Source: an uncultured Geobacter sp.
GTDB taxonomy: Bacteria > Desulfobacterota > Desulfuromonadia > Geobacterales > Geobacteraceae
Reading direction: 5' to 3'
Assembly (NCBI GenBank): GCA_903915655.1
Contig: CAIWTU010000026.1
Span: forward strand, 1 to 64,000
DNA length: 64,000 bases
Both the position numbers and the translations under genes were made by a program. Below the pieces are notes generated by a model, which saw only the letters and a list, made by a program, of their open reading frames with translations, ran no database searches and was not told the DNA's origin. Of the stretch, positions 29,130-38,482 are shown piece by piece; the stretch's first letter is position 1; each line of letters opens with the position of its first letter.

Positions 29130-29654
29130 ATGAAAAAGTTTATCAGTTTTGCGGTTTTTCTTGCGTCGATTGCCTTATTGCCTCTACAGGGCGCCTTTGC
29201 AGCCGACGCGACAAAGCTCGGTTTTGTTGATCTCCAGAAAGTACTGAACCTCTCCAGTGCAGGTAAGGCTGCCAAGGAACAGCTGTCCGAGAAGGTAAAA
29301 AAATACCAGGAAGAGATAAATAAAAGGCAGGAAGATCTGAAAAAGCTTAAAGACGCGCTGGAAAAACAGAGCGTGGTCCTCTCCGAAAAGGCGAGAAACG
29401 AAAAAGAGAAGGATTACCAGCAGGGTCTGAAGGAGTTTCAGAGACTTACCAAGGATGCACAGGAAGAACTGCAGGCCAAAGATGAAGAACTTACCAAGCG
29501 GATTTTGGTCGATATAGAAAAGGTAGTGCAGTCTTATGGCCGCAAGAATGGATATACATTCATTTTTGTCAAAAACGAAAGCATGCTTTTTGCTGAAGAA
29601 AAGTCTAACTTGACAGAGGAAGTCCTCAAAATATACAACGCTGACAAGAAATAA
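29130..29654 (+). CDS. skp: Periplasmic chaperone Skp/OmpH
   Basis: Holds unfolded outer-membrane proteins in the periplasm. 174 residues: signal peptide (1-24, ending AFAAD) and a long coiled coil (about 45-135) rich in Lys, Glu and Gln that forms the trimer tentacles, with the family opener [14 protein letters not shown]. The start is ATG 29130, which has AAGGAGAAG upstream; the frame opens earlier, inside bamA's end, without a ribosome site. Confidence 0.94.
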   Translation: MKKFISFAVFLASIALLPLQGAFAADATKLGFVDLQKVLNLSSAGKAAKEQLSEKVKKYQEEINKRQEDLKKLKDALEKQSVVLSEKARNEKEKDYQQGLKEFQRLTKDAQEELQAKDEELTKRILVDIEKVVQSYGRKNGYTFIFVKNESMLFAEEKSNLTEEVLKIYNADKK

Positions 29655-29667
29655 CAGGAGACCGCGC

Positions 29668-30705
29668 GTGCAAAAAAATCTCAAAGAACTGGCGGAGTTT
29701 CTTGGGGGGCGTGTAATAGGTGATGGGAATGCCGTTGTAAGCAGTCTTGGCACCTTGGACGATGCTGCGGAGGGTCAGATAACCTTTCTTGCCAATCCCA
29801 AGTACGTCTCCAAGGTGGCTACTACCAGGGCAACCGCAATTGTCGTCCCCCCCGGCGCCGAGCGTTACGGTAAAAATGTTATAGAAGTGAAAAATCCCTA
29901 TCTCGCCTTTGCCAAACTTTTGACCCTCTTTCATGTTGCGCCGATGGTTCCGCGTGGGGTTATGGATGGTGCGCTTGTCGGGAAGGATGTAGCGCTGGGT
30001 GAAGGGGTAACGATTTACCCTGGCGCTTTTGTTGCCGACGGAGTAAAAATCGGCAACCGTGCCGTTCTCTTTCCGGGAGTGGCTGTATACAGGGATGTCA
30101 TGATCGGTGACGATGTCGTTCTCCATTCAAACGTGACTGTCCGCGAGGGGTGCCGTATCGGTAGCCGCGTAATAATCCATAGCGGCGCAGTTATAGGGAG
30201 TGACGGTTTCGGGTACGCTCCGGATGGGAAGGAATACCATAAGATTCCGCAGATCGGCATTGTTGTGATCGAGGATGATGTTGAAATAGGCGCCAATACG
30301 ACCGTCGACCGGGCGGCTTTAAGCGTTACCCTGATCAGGCGCGGGACAAAAATCGACAATCTGGTGCAGATAGCGCATAACTGTATCATAGGTGAAAACT
30401 GCATTATCGTCTCCCAGACCGGCATCTCCGGAAGTACAAAGCTTGGCAGTCATGTTACCCTTGGCGGGCAGGTCGGGATCGCCGGTCACCTTGATATAGG
30501 AGATAACGTCATGGTTGCAGCGAAAGCAGGCGTTCACAGCAGCATTTCGGCCGGACAGATCTTCAGCGGTTACCCTGCATTTCCCCACAAGGAATGGCTC
30601 CGGTCCGCTTCAGTTTTTTCCAAATTGCCTGAAATGCGCAAGACTCTCAATACACTTGAAAAAAAGGTGCAGGAATTGGAAGAAAAACTGGCGGCCTGTA
30701 AATAG
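29668..30705 (+). CDS. lpxD: UDP-3-O-acyl-glucosamine N-acyltransferase
   Basis: Third acylation step of lipid A: transfers a 3-hydroxyacyl chain from ACP to the 2-amine of the UDP-sugar. 345 residues: N-terminal uridine-binding domain (about 1-100), left-handed beta-helix of hexapeptide repeats (about 105-300) and a C-terminal helix (about 310-340). The catalytic His is in [15 protein letters not shown] start with AGGAGA at 7 nt. It lies 13 nt after skp. Confidence 0.96.
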   Translation: MQKNLKELAEFLGGRVIGDGNAVVSSLGTLDDAAEGQITFLANPKYVSKVATTRATAIVVPPGAERYGKNVIEVKNPYLAFAKLLTLFHVAPMVPRGVMDGALVGKDVALGEGVTIYPGAFVADGVKIGNRAVLFPGVAVYRDVMIGDDVVLHSNVTVREGCRIGSRVIIHSGAVIGSDGFGYAPDGKEYHKIPQIGIVVIEDDVEIGANTTVDRAALSVTLIRRGTKIDNLVQIAHNCIIGENCIIVSQTGISGSTKLGSHVTLGGQVGIAGHLDIGDNVMVAAKAGVHSSISAGQIFSGYPAFPHKEWLRSASVFSKLPEMRKTLNTLEKKVQELEEKLAACK

Positions 30706-30767
30706 TTTCAATCCGGAAACTCCGGACGGAAACTAAATAATACTTTATATTAGGCAAGGAGTTAAGG

Positions 30768-31202
30768 ATGCTCGATATTAATGAAATCATGGGTATACTT
30801 CCGCACCGGTTTCCGTTTCTCATGGTGGACAGAATTCTGGAGATAGAGCCTGGCAAAAGGATCGTAGGGATCAAGAATGTAACGATAAACGAACCTTTTT
30901 TTCAGGGGCATTTCCCCGGACACCCTGTGATGCCGGGAGTTCTCATTATTGAAGCGATGGCGCAGGTGGCGGGCATCCTTGCCTATCTTTCGTCAGATGA
31001 TGAAATCCGGAAGAAGGTCTCCTACTTCATGTCCATAGACAACGCCCGCTTCAGGAAGCCTGTCGTGCCGGGAGACCAACTCCGCTTTGAAATGGTTACT
31101 ACCATGAATCGACGCGGTATCTGGGGCTTCAGCGGCAAGGCATTTGTGCAGGAGAAGCTGGTTGCCGATGCGGAGTTGAAAGCAACCTTCGCAGATAAAT
31201 AA
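30768..31202 (+). CDS. fabZ: 3-hydroxyacyl-ACP dehydratase FabZ
   Basis: Dehydrates 3-hydroxyacyl-ACP in fatty acid elongation and thus competes with LpxA/LpxD for the same hydroxyacyl-ACP pool. 144 residues, single hot-dog fold, with LPHRFPFLMVDRI (active-site His) and GHFPGHPVMPGVLIIEAMAQ (active-site Glu). AAGGAG precedes the start. Confidence 0.97.
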   Translation: MLDINEIMGILPHRFPFLMVDRILEIEPGKRIVGIKNVTINEPFFQGHFPGHPVMPGVLIIEAMAQVAGILAYLSSDDEIRKKVSYFMSIDNARFRKPVVPGDQLRFEMVTTMNRRGIWGFSGKAFVQEKLVADAELKATFADK

Positions 31203-31219
31203 TCAAACCGGAGATTTTG

Positions 31220-31990
31220 ATGATACATCCTTCAGCCATAGTCTATCCAGGGGCGCAGCTTGACGCGGATGTCGAGGTGGGCCCTTATGCCGTAATCGGC
31301 GGTGACGTCAAGATCGGTCGCGGCACAAAAATCGGGCCGAGCGCCGTTATTCAGGGGTGGACCGAGATCGGTGAAGAGAATCAGATCTTCCATCTTGCCT
31401 CTGTAGGGGCTATCCCTCAGGATTTGAAATACAAGGGTGAAAGGACCTTTCTGAAGATCGGCAACAGAAACATAATCCGGGAATTCGCCACGATTCACCT
31501 CGGAACGGTCACGGGCGATGGCGAAACCACCATCGGGAATGGAAATCTTTTTATGGCATATTCCCATGTAGCTCACGATTGCCATATCGGCAATAGTGTC
31601 ATAATGGCCAACGGAGCGACTCTGGCAGGTCATATCACGGTAGAGGACTATGCGACTCTGGGCGGGCTGAGCGCTATTCACCAGTACGTCAGGATCGGTT
31701 CGTACGTTATGGTAGGGGGGGGGTCAATGGTGGCTCAGGATGTTCCACCCTACATGATAGCAAATGGTGACCGCGCTACCCTGCATGGACTAAACCTGGT
31801 CGGGCTAAAGCGTCGCGGTATCACCGATGAAACTATATATGAACTGAAAAAGGCTTACAAAATACTGGTCCGTTCCAATCTCCGCGTGGAAGAAGCCTTG
31901 GAAAAAATAAGAAAAGAAATCCCGTTATCTCCAGAAATTTCACATCTTTACAAGTTTGTGGAGAACTCGGTTCGAGGTATCTGCCGTTGA
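31220..31990 (+). CDS. lpxA: UDP-GlcNAc (or UDP-GlcNAc3N) acyltransferase
   Basis: First step of lipid A synthesis. 256 residues from ATG 31220 (a TTG sits one codon earlier). Hexapeptide beta-helix with the catalytic His119 in YSHVAHDCHIG, and a helical C-terminus ending SVRGICR. The residue aligning with the acyl-length ruler Gly173 of E. coli is Gly here (MVGGGSM), which by analogy suggests a long (C14-like) chain. Because gnnA and gnnB follow directly, its acceptor is probably the 3-amino sugar nucleotide, giving an amide rather than ester bond; this is inferred from context. Confidence 0.95.
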   Translation: MIHPSAIVYPGAQLDADVEVGPYAVIGGDVKIGRGTKIGPSAVIQGWTEIGEENQIFHLASVGAIPQDLKYKGERTFLKIGNRNIIREFATIHLGTVTGDGETTIGNGNLFMAYSHVAHDCHIGNSVIMANGATLAGHITVEDYATLGGLSAIHQYVRIGSYVMVGGGSMVAQDVPPYMIANGDRATLHGLNLVGLKRRGITDETIYELKKAYKILVRSNLRVEEALEKIRKEIPLSPEISHLYKFVENSVRGICR

Positions 31991-32919
31991 GAAAAAAAAT
32001 CAGGGCTGCTGTTGTCGGTGTTGGCTACCTCGGGCGCTTCCATGCGGAGAAATATGCAATGCTCCCTGATGTCGAGCTGGTGGCGATTGTTGATATCGAT
32101 CCGGAAAGGGGGTCTCAGATCGCATTAAAGCTCGGTACGGCCGGGTTTTCCGATTATCGTGATATCTTCGGGAAGGTAGATGCCGTCAGCATAGCGGTGC
32201 CGACGGTGTATCATCATCAGGTCGCCAGAGATTTTTTGATGAATGGTGTCCATGTCCTCCTGGAAAAACCGATTACAGCTACGCTGGACGAAGCCGAGGA
32301 ACTGATCGCCATTTCTACTGAAAAGAACCTTGTTCTGCAGGTAGGCCATCTCGAAAGATTCAACCCTGTCATTATGGCGCTCGGCGATATAATTACAGAA
32401 CCGCGCTTCATAGAATCAACCCGGATCGCCCCTTTCAAGCCACGGGGTACCGATGTCAACGTAGTGCTTGACCTGATGATCCACGATATCGATATCATAC
32501 AATATCTTGTCAACTCTCCGGTCAAACAGATCAATTCTGTCGGCGCAGCGGTTTTCACCTCTGAAGAGGATATCGCCAGTGCCCGTATCGAGTTCGAGAG
32601 CGGCTGTGTCGCCAATGTTACCGCGAGCAGGATAAGCCTGAAGAGCGAGAGGCGGATGCGGATCTTTCAGCCTGATGCCTACATAACCCTTGACTTTCAG
32701 CATAAAAAAGTTGCGATATTCCGCAAGGGTGAAGGGGAGATCTATCCTGGTGTCCCGAATGTGGTGATCGACGAAAAAGTTTACGATCAGGTTGATGCCC
32801 TGCAGGAAGAGATAAGCTCTTTCCTTGAAGCCGTCCGTGAGGGGAAACCGCCGGTAGTTAGCGGTTTAGATGGGAAAATGGCATTGGAGACGGCCCTTCT
32901 TATTAATAAAAAGTTATAG
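31987..32919 (+). CDS. gnnA: Gfo/Idh/MocA oxidoreductase, probable GnnA
   Basis: 310-residue NAD(P)-dependent oxidoreductase: Rossmann motif VVGVGYLGRFHAEKY at the N-terminus, VHVLLEKPITATLDEA (the EKP motif of the family), and a C-terminal GFO domain with VLDLMIHDIDIIQYL. It overlaps the lpxA stop by 4 nt and is followed by a DegT aminotransferase, and both lie between lpxA and lpxB. In Acidithiobacillus ferrooxidans the pair in this position, GnnA and GnnB, oxidises the 3-OH of UDP-GlcNAc and then aminates it. The same role is inferred here. TTG start. Confidence 0.85.
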   Translation: MRKKIRAAVVGVGYLGRFHAEKYAMLPDVELVAIVDIDPERGSQIALKLGTAGFSDYRDIFGKVDAVSIAVPTVYHHQVARDFLMNGVHVLLEKPITATLDEAEELIAISTEKNLVLQVGHLERFNPVIMALGDIITEPRFIESTRIAPFKPRGTDVNVVLDLMIHDIDIIQYLVNSPVKQINSVGAAVFTSEEDIASARIEFESGCVANVTASRISLKSERRMRIFQPDAYITLDFQHKKVAIFRKGEGEIYPGVPNVVIDEKVYDQVDALQEEISSFLEAVREGKPPVVSGLDGKMALETALLINKKL

Positions 32920-33016
32920 AAGCGGTCTGCCCGGTTCGATTCTCTGGTCAAACAAATAAATCCCTCCAGTCAGGAGGGGGAATACTTTCGTAAGAGGCTC
33001 AGATGGTGTTAATTAT

Positions 33017-34114
33017 ATGATTCCGATGGTTGATTTGAAAACCCAGTACCTGGAGCTGAAGGAAGAAATTGATCGGGGAATAATTGATACCCTGGACAAA
33101 TGCCAGTTCATTCTCGGTCCGAATGTAACCGCATTCGAAAGGGAGGCCGCAGCTTACCTTGGCGCGGGACATGCGATAGCCGTTGCCTCCGGAACGGACG
33201 CCCTGCATCTTGCTCTTCTCGCCGCCGGGGTAGGGGAGGGGGACGAAGTTATTACCACCCCTTTCACCTTTATTGCCACGGCTGAGGCGATTCGCTACGT
33301 GGGTGCCACCCCTGTTTTTGTCGATATAGATCCAGCTACATTCAACATCGACCCGGCCAGGATTGAGGAGGCAATTACTCCTGCTACCAGAGCCGTTATA
33401 CCTGTACACCTTTTTGGACAGCCTGCCGAGATGGAAGAGATCGGGGAGATCTGCAGACGTCATAAACTTCTCAACATCGAGGATTGCGCCCAATCGTTCG
33501 GCGGGTCGGCGGGGGGGCGGCTGACAGGGACTATAGGCGATCTCGGCTGTTTCAGTTTCTTCCCCAGCAAGAATCTCGGTTGCTATGGTGACGGCGGCAT
33601 GGTCACGACTGAATCTCCTGAACTGGCTGAAAGGGTTCGACTCCTTCGAAATCACGGCAGCAGGGTACGCTATCACCACGATCTGATCGGATACAACAGT
33701 CGCCTTGATGAGATCCAGGCCGTCATCCTGCGGGCAAAACTAAAGCATATAGAAAAATACAATATGGGGCGAAGACGCGTGGCTGCCCTCTACGGCAAAT
33801 TCCTTGCCGGCACGGTGGAGGTTGAGGTCCCATTTGAAGATGGCAGAGGGGTCCATGTCTACCATCAGTACACACTCCTGACTGACTTTCGCGATCGGAT
33901 CAGCGAGTCGCTTGCAGATGCGGAGATCTCCTCAGCGATATACTATCCGATTCCTCTCCACCGTCAGAAGGTTTTTCACGAGGATTGCGTCAACCTTTCG
34001 CTTCCGGTCTCCGAGTCTGTAGCGGGGCGCTGCCTCTCCCTCCCCATATTCCCGGAAATGACTCATAGTCAGGTGGAAGAGGTAACGGCGGTAATCAGCG
34101 CGCTCTTCCGATAA
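33017..34114 (+). CDS. gnnB: DegT/DnrJ/EryC1 aminotransferase, probable GnnB
   Basis: 365-residue PLP-dependent sugar aminotransferase. Family motifs: VASGTDALHLAL (phosphate binding), NIEDCAQSFGG (Asp contacting the PLP ring nitrogen) and Lys185 in SFFPSKNLGCYGDGGM (Schiff-base Lys). With the upstream oxidoreductase it is expected to make UDP-2-acetamido-3-amino-2,3-dideoxyglucose for LpxA. A 97-nt gap separates it from gnnA, with a weak GC-rich hairpin at 32962-32978. No good ribosome site is seen before the ATG, so the start is somewhat uncertain. Confidence 0.88.
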   Translation: MIPMVDLKTQYLELKEEIDRGIIDTLDKCQFILGPNVTAFEREAAAYLGAGHAIAVASGTDALHLALLAAGVGEGDEVITTPFTFIATAEAIRYVGATPVFVDIDPATFNIDPARIEEAITPATRAVIPVHLFGQPAEMEEIGEICRRHKLLNIEDCAQSFGGSAGGRLTGTIGDLGCFSFFPSKNLGCYGDGGMVTTESPELAERVRLLRNHGSRVRYHHDLIGYNSRLDEIQAVILRAKLKHIEKYNMGRRRVAALYGKFLAGTVEVEVPFEDGRGVHVYHQYTLLTDFRDRISESLADAEISSAIYYPIPLHRQKVFHEDCVNLSLPVSESVAGRCLSLPIFPEMTHSQVEEVTAVISALFR

Positions 34115-34196
34115 CTGGAAGAGAGCCTTATCTCTGGAGTTGTACCGAATAGATACGTAAAACCGGCATAAATACAAGAATAAAGAGGAAATCTCT

Positions 34197-35420
34197 ATGT
34201 ACCTGTTGACTCGACGTCTGATACTCCTTTCCCTGCTGCTTTTTCTGCCGGCCTTTCTGACAGCATGTGGCAATAAAGCAGAGAACCTTCCCTCATCACT
34301 CGATTTTTGGGGGCATAGTGCGGTTCTTGATCAAACAGGAGCCGTCTGGACCTGGGGCGCTAATGGTAACGGGCAACTCGGCTCCGGCTCCAATAACGAT
34401 AGCATTACTCCCGGAAAACTGACTTTTGCTCCTATGTCTAAGATCGCTATTGGAGGGAAACAGACCCTCGCCTTAGACGGAGCAGGTAACCTATGGTCCT
34501 GGGGGTGTAATCTGAATGGACAGTTGGGCGATGGTACTAATATTACCAGAACCGCTCCGGTAGGGATTGTCTCCCTCGGCTCCAATATCAAGTCAGTCGC
34601 TGCAGGGGCAAGTCATTCACTTGCCATAGACGCCAGCAATAATGTTTATGCCTGGGGGTACAATAACACAGGGCAGTTGGGTCTCAATACAACGGTCGAC
34701 CAAAATACCCCGCAGTTGGTACAGGGTTTACCTTTAGGTAAGGTCGTCGCGGCTGTCGCCGCAGGAGGGGATTTCAGCCTTGCGTTGATGGACGATGGCA
34801 CTGTATATGCTTGGGGAAACAATGTAAAAGGGCAACTGGGAATAATTAACTCGACCGTTGTCATCGCCAACCAATTTTTCCCTCTTCCGCAGCAGGTATT
34901 AAAGCTGGACGGCGTTACTCCACTGTCAGATATAGTAAAAATCGCAGCAGGAGGGAGTCATGCCCTTGCTATTGACGGAAACGGCAATATCTGGGGATGG
35001 GGTCACAATCTGTTAGGTCAGCTTGGCGATGGCACAACGGTTGACCGGTTTGGCGGCGTCCAGCTTTTCACTGTCGGATCTGATGGCTATCTGGCAAAGG
35101 AGGTCTCCGCCGGTCGGGACCACTCCCTGGCACTAATCGGTGATCTGGCAGAAACCGTTGGTTTAGTCATTGCTACCGGATACAATTACTTCGGACAACT
35201 TGGGAACGGGGTTTCTGGCAACTACAATCTGTACAGCTCTTGGGAGCCGGAAGTATCAGACATTACAAACTTTAAAACGATTGTTGCCGTTGGTGATCAT
35301 AGCATAGCCAAAGATGCCAACGGTACTTACTGGGCCTGGGGCAGGAACAGCTACGGACAAGTTGGCGACGGAACCAGAACTGATCGCAGCCTTCCCACGG
35401 AACTTCCCTCTATTCCTTAG
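34197..35420 (+). CDS. RCC1-repeat lipoprotein, seven-bladed propeller
   Basis: 407 residues. A lipoprotein signal (LLLFLPAFLTAC) is followed by seven RCC1-type repeats, each ending in a close variant of W(G/T)WGxNxxGQLG: WTWGANGNGQLG, WSWGCNLNGQLG, YAWGYNNTGQLG, YAWGNNVKGQLG, WGWGHNLLGQLG, IATGYNYFGQLG and WAWGRNSYGQVG. Seven repeats make one complete beta-propeller. The Cys after the signal suggests lipid anchoring and probably the outer membrane, through the Lol pathway encoded nearby. Its place between gnnB and lpxB is unusual; no lipid A role is known for such proteins, and a surface binding role is only a guess. Confidence 0.9.
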   Translation: MYLLTRRLILLSLLLFLPAFLTACGNKAENLPSSLDFWGHSAVLDQTGAVWTWGANGNGQLGSGSNNDSITPGKLTFAPMSKIAIGGKQTLALDGAGNLWSWGCNLNGQLGDGTNITRTAPVGIVSLGSNIKSVAAGASHSLAIDASNNVYAWGYNNTGQLGLNTTVDQNTPQLVQGLPLGKVVAAVAAGGDFSLALMDDGTVYAWGNNVKGQLGIINSTVVIANQFFPLPQQVLKLDGVTPLSDIVKIAAGGSHALAIDGNGNIWGWGHNLLGQLGDGTTVDRFGGVQLFTVGSDGYLAKEVSAGRDHSLALIGDLAETVGLVIATGYNYFGQLGNGVSGNYNLYSSWEPEVSDITNFKTIVAVGDHSIAKDANGTYWAWGRNSYGQVGDGTRTDRSLPTELPSIP

Positions 35421-35452
35421 TGGCTACAAATAAAAACCGAAGATTCGGATCG

Positions 35453-35470
35453 GGTTCGCTTCGGCGAACC
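35453..35470 (+). other. UUCG-tetraloop hairpin after the RCC1 gene
   Basis: GGTTCGC-TTCG-GCGAACC, a perfect 7-bp stem closed by the very stable UUCG tetraloop, 33 nt after the stop codon. It is not followed by a T-run and may protect the mRNA 3' end. Confidence 0.55.
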
Positions 35471-35486
35471 TTGCCGCGTCTCTATT

Positions 35487-35562
35487 GTCATTGTCTGCAT
35501 TGCGGGGATCCCGTCACCTGACTAACCTGGATCTCCGCCACGCCCAATGACTTTTTTCTTTT
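35487..35562 (+). terminator. Candidate terminator upstream of lpxB
   Basis: Nested inverted repeat: outer stem GTCATTG/CAATGAC and inner stem CGGGGATCC/GGATCTCCG (one G-T wobble), followed directly by TTTTTTCTTTT. If it works, lpxB-msbA-waaA-lpxK are transcribed from another promoter or by read-through. Confidence 0.5.
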
Positions 35563-35602
35563 CCTTACCTTTATGAAACTGGTAATTAAACCGGGAGGAT
35601 TG

Positions 35603-36745
35603 GTGGATAAACGAATCATGATAGTTGCCGGAGAGGCTTCCGGTGATCTTCACGGCGCCAGACTGGTCATGGAAGCTCTCAAAGTCGATCCATCCCTCTC
35701 TTTTTTCGGGATCGGCGGTTCAGGGATGCGTGCGGCAGGGGTCGTCACCCTGACCGATGCGGCTGAATTAGCGGTGGTCGGGCTTGTCGAGGTGATTTCA
35801 CACTTTCCCGCGATATGTCGAGCCTTCAACCAGCTCAAGAAAATAGTTCGGACAGACCCGCCGGACCTTCTTATCCTTATCGACTATCCGGACTTTAACC
35901 TTCGGCTGGCAACTTTGGCAAAGAAAGCAGGGGTCAGGGTACTCTATTATGTCAGCCCGCAGGTCTGGGCCTGGCGAGTGGGGAGAGTGAAAAAGATAGG
36001 GAGAGTCGTTGACCGGATGGTTGTTGTCTTTCCCTTCGAGGTCCCCTTTTACGAAAAGGAAGGTGTGCCGGTTACTTTCGTAGGTCACCCGCTGGTGGAT
36101 GCGGTTCACCCTTCCATGACACGCAGCAGGGCTCAAGAGAGATTCGGTATTGATCCGGGGAGGAAGACGATAGGCCTCTTTCCCGGAAGCCGCAGGCATG
36201 AGATTAAAAGCCTCTTCCCGGTTATTCTCGAATCTGCGGTTCTTCTGTTGCGTGATTTCCCCGATCTGCAGTTTATCCTGCCGCTCGCTTCCAGCCTGAA
36301 GCGCAACGATATTGACCCCTTTATCGACTCTTCGGGGATTGAGATTACAGTGGTGGAGGAGAGTGGCTATGATGTAATGCAGGTGTGTGACGCCATCATA
36401 TGCGTTTCCGGAACCGTAACGCTGGAAATTGCCTTGATCGGTGTCCCTATGGTAATTATCTACAAGACTGCCCCTCTCACCTATATGATCGGCAGGCATC
36501 TTGTAAAAGTCGATCATATCGGCATCTGCAATATCGTGGCGGGGGAGCGGGCTGTCAAGGAGTTGGTGCAGCACGATGCCGTCCCTGACAAGATCGTAGC
36601 GGAGATATCCAGAATTCTGACTGACAAGGAATATGATCTGGCTATCCGGGAGAAACTTTGCCAGGTCAGGGTCAAACTCGGCAGCGGAGGTTGTTCGGCC
36701 AAGGTGGCTGAAATAGCCATAAAGATGCTGACAGAGAGGTCTTAA
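35603..36745 (+). CDS. lpxB: Lipid A disaccharide synthase
   Basis: Joins UDP-diacylglucosamine and lipid X into the lipid A disaccharide at the inner-membrane face. 380 residues from GTG 35603, which follows GGGAGG by 4 nt and gives the family start VDKRIMIVAGEASGDLHGA. An ATG 30 nt earlier lacks a ribosome site. GT19 features: the N-terminal GEASGD loop, VLYYVSPQVWAW, and the UDP-binding region LFPGSRRHEI plus CVSGTVTLEIAL. The msbA start codon follows its stop codon directly. Confidence 0.95.
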   Translation: MDKRIMIVAGEASGDLHGARLVMEALKVDPSLSFFGIGGSGMRAAGVVTLTDAAELAVVGLVEVISHFPAICRAFNQLKKIVRTDPPDLLILIDYPDFNLRLATLAKKAGVRVLYYVSPQVWAWRVGRVKKIGRVVDRMVVVFPFEVPFYEKEGVPVTFVGHPLVDAVHPSMTRSRAQERFGIDPGRKTIGLFPGSRRHEIKSLFPVILESAVLLLRDFPDLQFILPLASSLKRNDIDPFIDSSGIEITVVEESGYDVMQVCDAIICVSGTVTLEIALIGVPMVIIYKTAPLTYMIGRHLVKVDHIGICNIVAGERAVKELVQHDAVPDKIVAEISRILTDKEYDLAIREKLCQVRVKLGSGGCSAKVAEIAIKMLTERS

Positions 36746-38461
36746 ATGGGTTCATTCAAACGATTGATACTATACAGCAAACCGTTCTGGTGGCGGTTCG
36801 TCATATCCATTTTTGCCACACTCGGTATCGCCGGTACGGACGGGGCTATTGCCTATATGGTGAAGCCGGTCCTGGAAAAAATGTTTTCACAAAAAGATGC
36901 CATCATCTTCCTCCTGTTGCCAGTCGGGGTGGTTTCGATATACATCTTTCGGGGAGTATGCCGCTTTACTTCCGAATACTTCATTGCAACGGGCGGACAG
37001 CTCGCCATTCAGAATATCCGTGAAGAGCTCTATCGGAAGAATATGTCGATGTCGATGCGCTTTTTCAACAATAATCCGACCGGCTCCCTCATGTCTAGAA
37101 TCCTGACTGATGTCAGTGTAATGCAGGAAGGGGTTGCAACTATAGTTATCGGACTGTTCAGGGACAGTTTTACCGCCATCGGTCTCTTGGGAGTAGTTTT
37201 TTACCGTAACTGGCAACTGGCGCTTATCTGCTTCCTGGCTATTCCGATGACTCTCTACCCTGCTAGGACGATAGGGAAGCGAATCAAAAAACTCTCTTCC
37301 CAAAGTCTGGGGAAGATTGGAGATATTTCGAAAATTCTGCAGGAGACCTTTTCCGGGGTAAAGGTCATCAAGGCTTTTGGCCTGGAACAGCGCGAGGTTA
37401 ACAGGTTTGTCAAAACCAACAGTGAGTTTTACCAGATAACGAGAAAGGCTATCAAGTACGCGGCGCTTTCCTCTCCGGTGATGGATCTTATTACTTCAAT
37501 CGGTATTGCAGCGGTAATCTGGTTTGGGGGAAGTATGGTCATGCACGGGAGGATGAACACATTTGAGTTCTTCTCATTTATGACGGCCATGTTTATGCTC
37601 TATAGTCCTGTCAAAAAACTACTTTCGACATACAATGTTTTTCAGCGCTCCTTTGGAGCGGCTGTACGTGTTTTCGCAATGCTGGATGAAACCCCTGAAA
37701 TAGTGGATCACCCGGATGCGGTCGGTCTTGGGATCGCACTGGGAGATGTTGAATTCAAAGAAGTTTCCTTCCGTTATAATAAGGAAAATGTCCTGAATAA
37801 TGTCACCCTCTCTGTGACGAAAGGGGAAGTTGTAGCTCTGGTCGGCCCTTCCGGGGGTGGAAAAACCACCCTTGTATCACTGGTGCCGAGATTCTACGAC
37901 GTCTCTTCCGGGTCGATTTCCATAGATGGTATCGACATCCGTAATATCAAGCTGAATGATCTGCTGAACCAGATTGCGCTTGTCGATCAGGAAACGATCC
38001 TTTTCAACGATACAATAGCCAACAATATCAGATACGGCAAATCGGATGCGACGTCGGCCGAGGTTGAAGCAGCAGCGCTCGCCGCATTCGCCCACGATTT
38101 TATTGTTGAGCTCCCCGAAGGTTATGATACCAACATAGGTGACCGTGGGGTAAGACTCTCCGGTGGCCAAAGGCAGAGGTTGTGCATTGCCCGTGCTATT
38201 TTGAAGAATGCTCCGATACTGATTCTCGATGAAGCGACGAGTGCCCTCGATACCGAGAGCGAGCAGATGGTGCAAAAGGCTTTAACAAACCTGATGCTGA
38301 ACCGGACAACATTTGTCATTGCCCATCGGCTTTCCACCATTCTCCATGCGGACAAGATTGTTGTGATCGACAAGGGGGAAATAGTGGAAATGGGGAGTCA
38401 TAAGGGACTCCTGGAATATGGAGGGCTTTACCAGAAGCTCTATTCCATGCAGTTTGAATAA
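36746..38461 (+). CDS. msbA: Lipid A export ABC transporter MsbA
   Basis: Flips lipid A-core across the inner membrane. 571 residues: N-terminal six-helix membrane domain (to about 310) and C-terminal ATPase with Walker A GPSGGGKTTLVSL, signature LSGGQRQRLCIARA and Walker B ILILDEATSALD. The half-transporter layout and the place between lpxB and waaA support MsbA over other exporters. Confidence 0.95.
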   Translation: MGSFKRLILYSKPFWWRFVISIFATLGIAGTDGAIAYMVKPVLEKMFSQKDAIIFLLLPVGVVSIYIFRGVCRFTSEYFIATGGQLAIQNIREELYRKNMSMSMRFFNNNPTGSLMSRILTDVSVMQEGVATIVIGLFRDSFTAIGLLGVVFYRNWQLALICFLAIPMTLYPARTIGKRIKKLSSQSLGKIGDISKILQETFSGVKVIKAFGLEQREVNRFVKTNSEFYQITRKAIKYAALSSPVMDLITSIGIAAVIWFGGSMVMHGRMNTFEFFSFMTAMFMLYSPVKKLLSTYNVFQRSFGAAVRVFAMLDETPEIVDHPDAVGLGIALGDVEFKEVSFRYNKENVLNNVTLSVTKGEVVALVGPSGGGKTTLVSLVPRFYDVSSGSISIDGIDIRNIKLNDLLNQIALVDQETILFNDTIANNIRYGKSDATSAEVEAAALAAFAHDFIVELPEGYDTNIGDRGVRLSGGQRQRLCIARAILKNAPILILDEATSALDTESEQMVQKALTNLMLNRTTFVIAHRLSTILHADKIVVIDKGEIVEMGSHKGLLEYGGLYQKLYSMQFE

Positions 38462-38482
38462 AACCGGTTCAGATCGGACATA

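Noticed and set aside
32962-32978. Terminator between gnnA and gnnB
   Set aside because: A 6-bp stem with no T-run; probably not functional, and the two genes act together.
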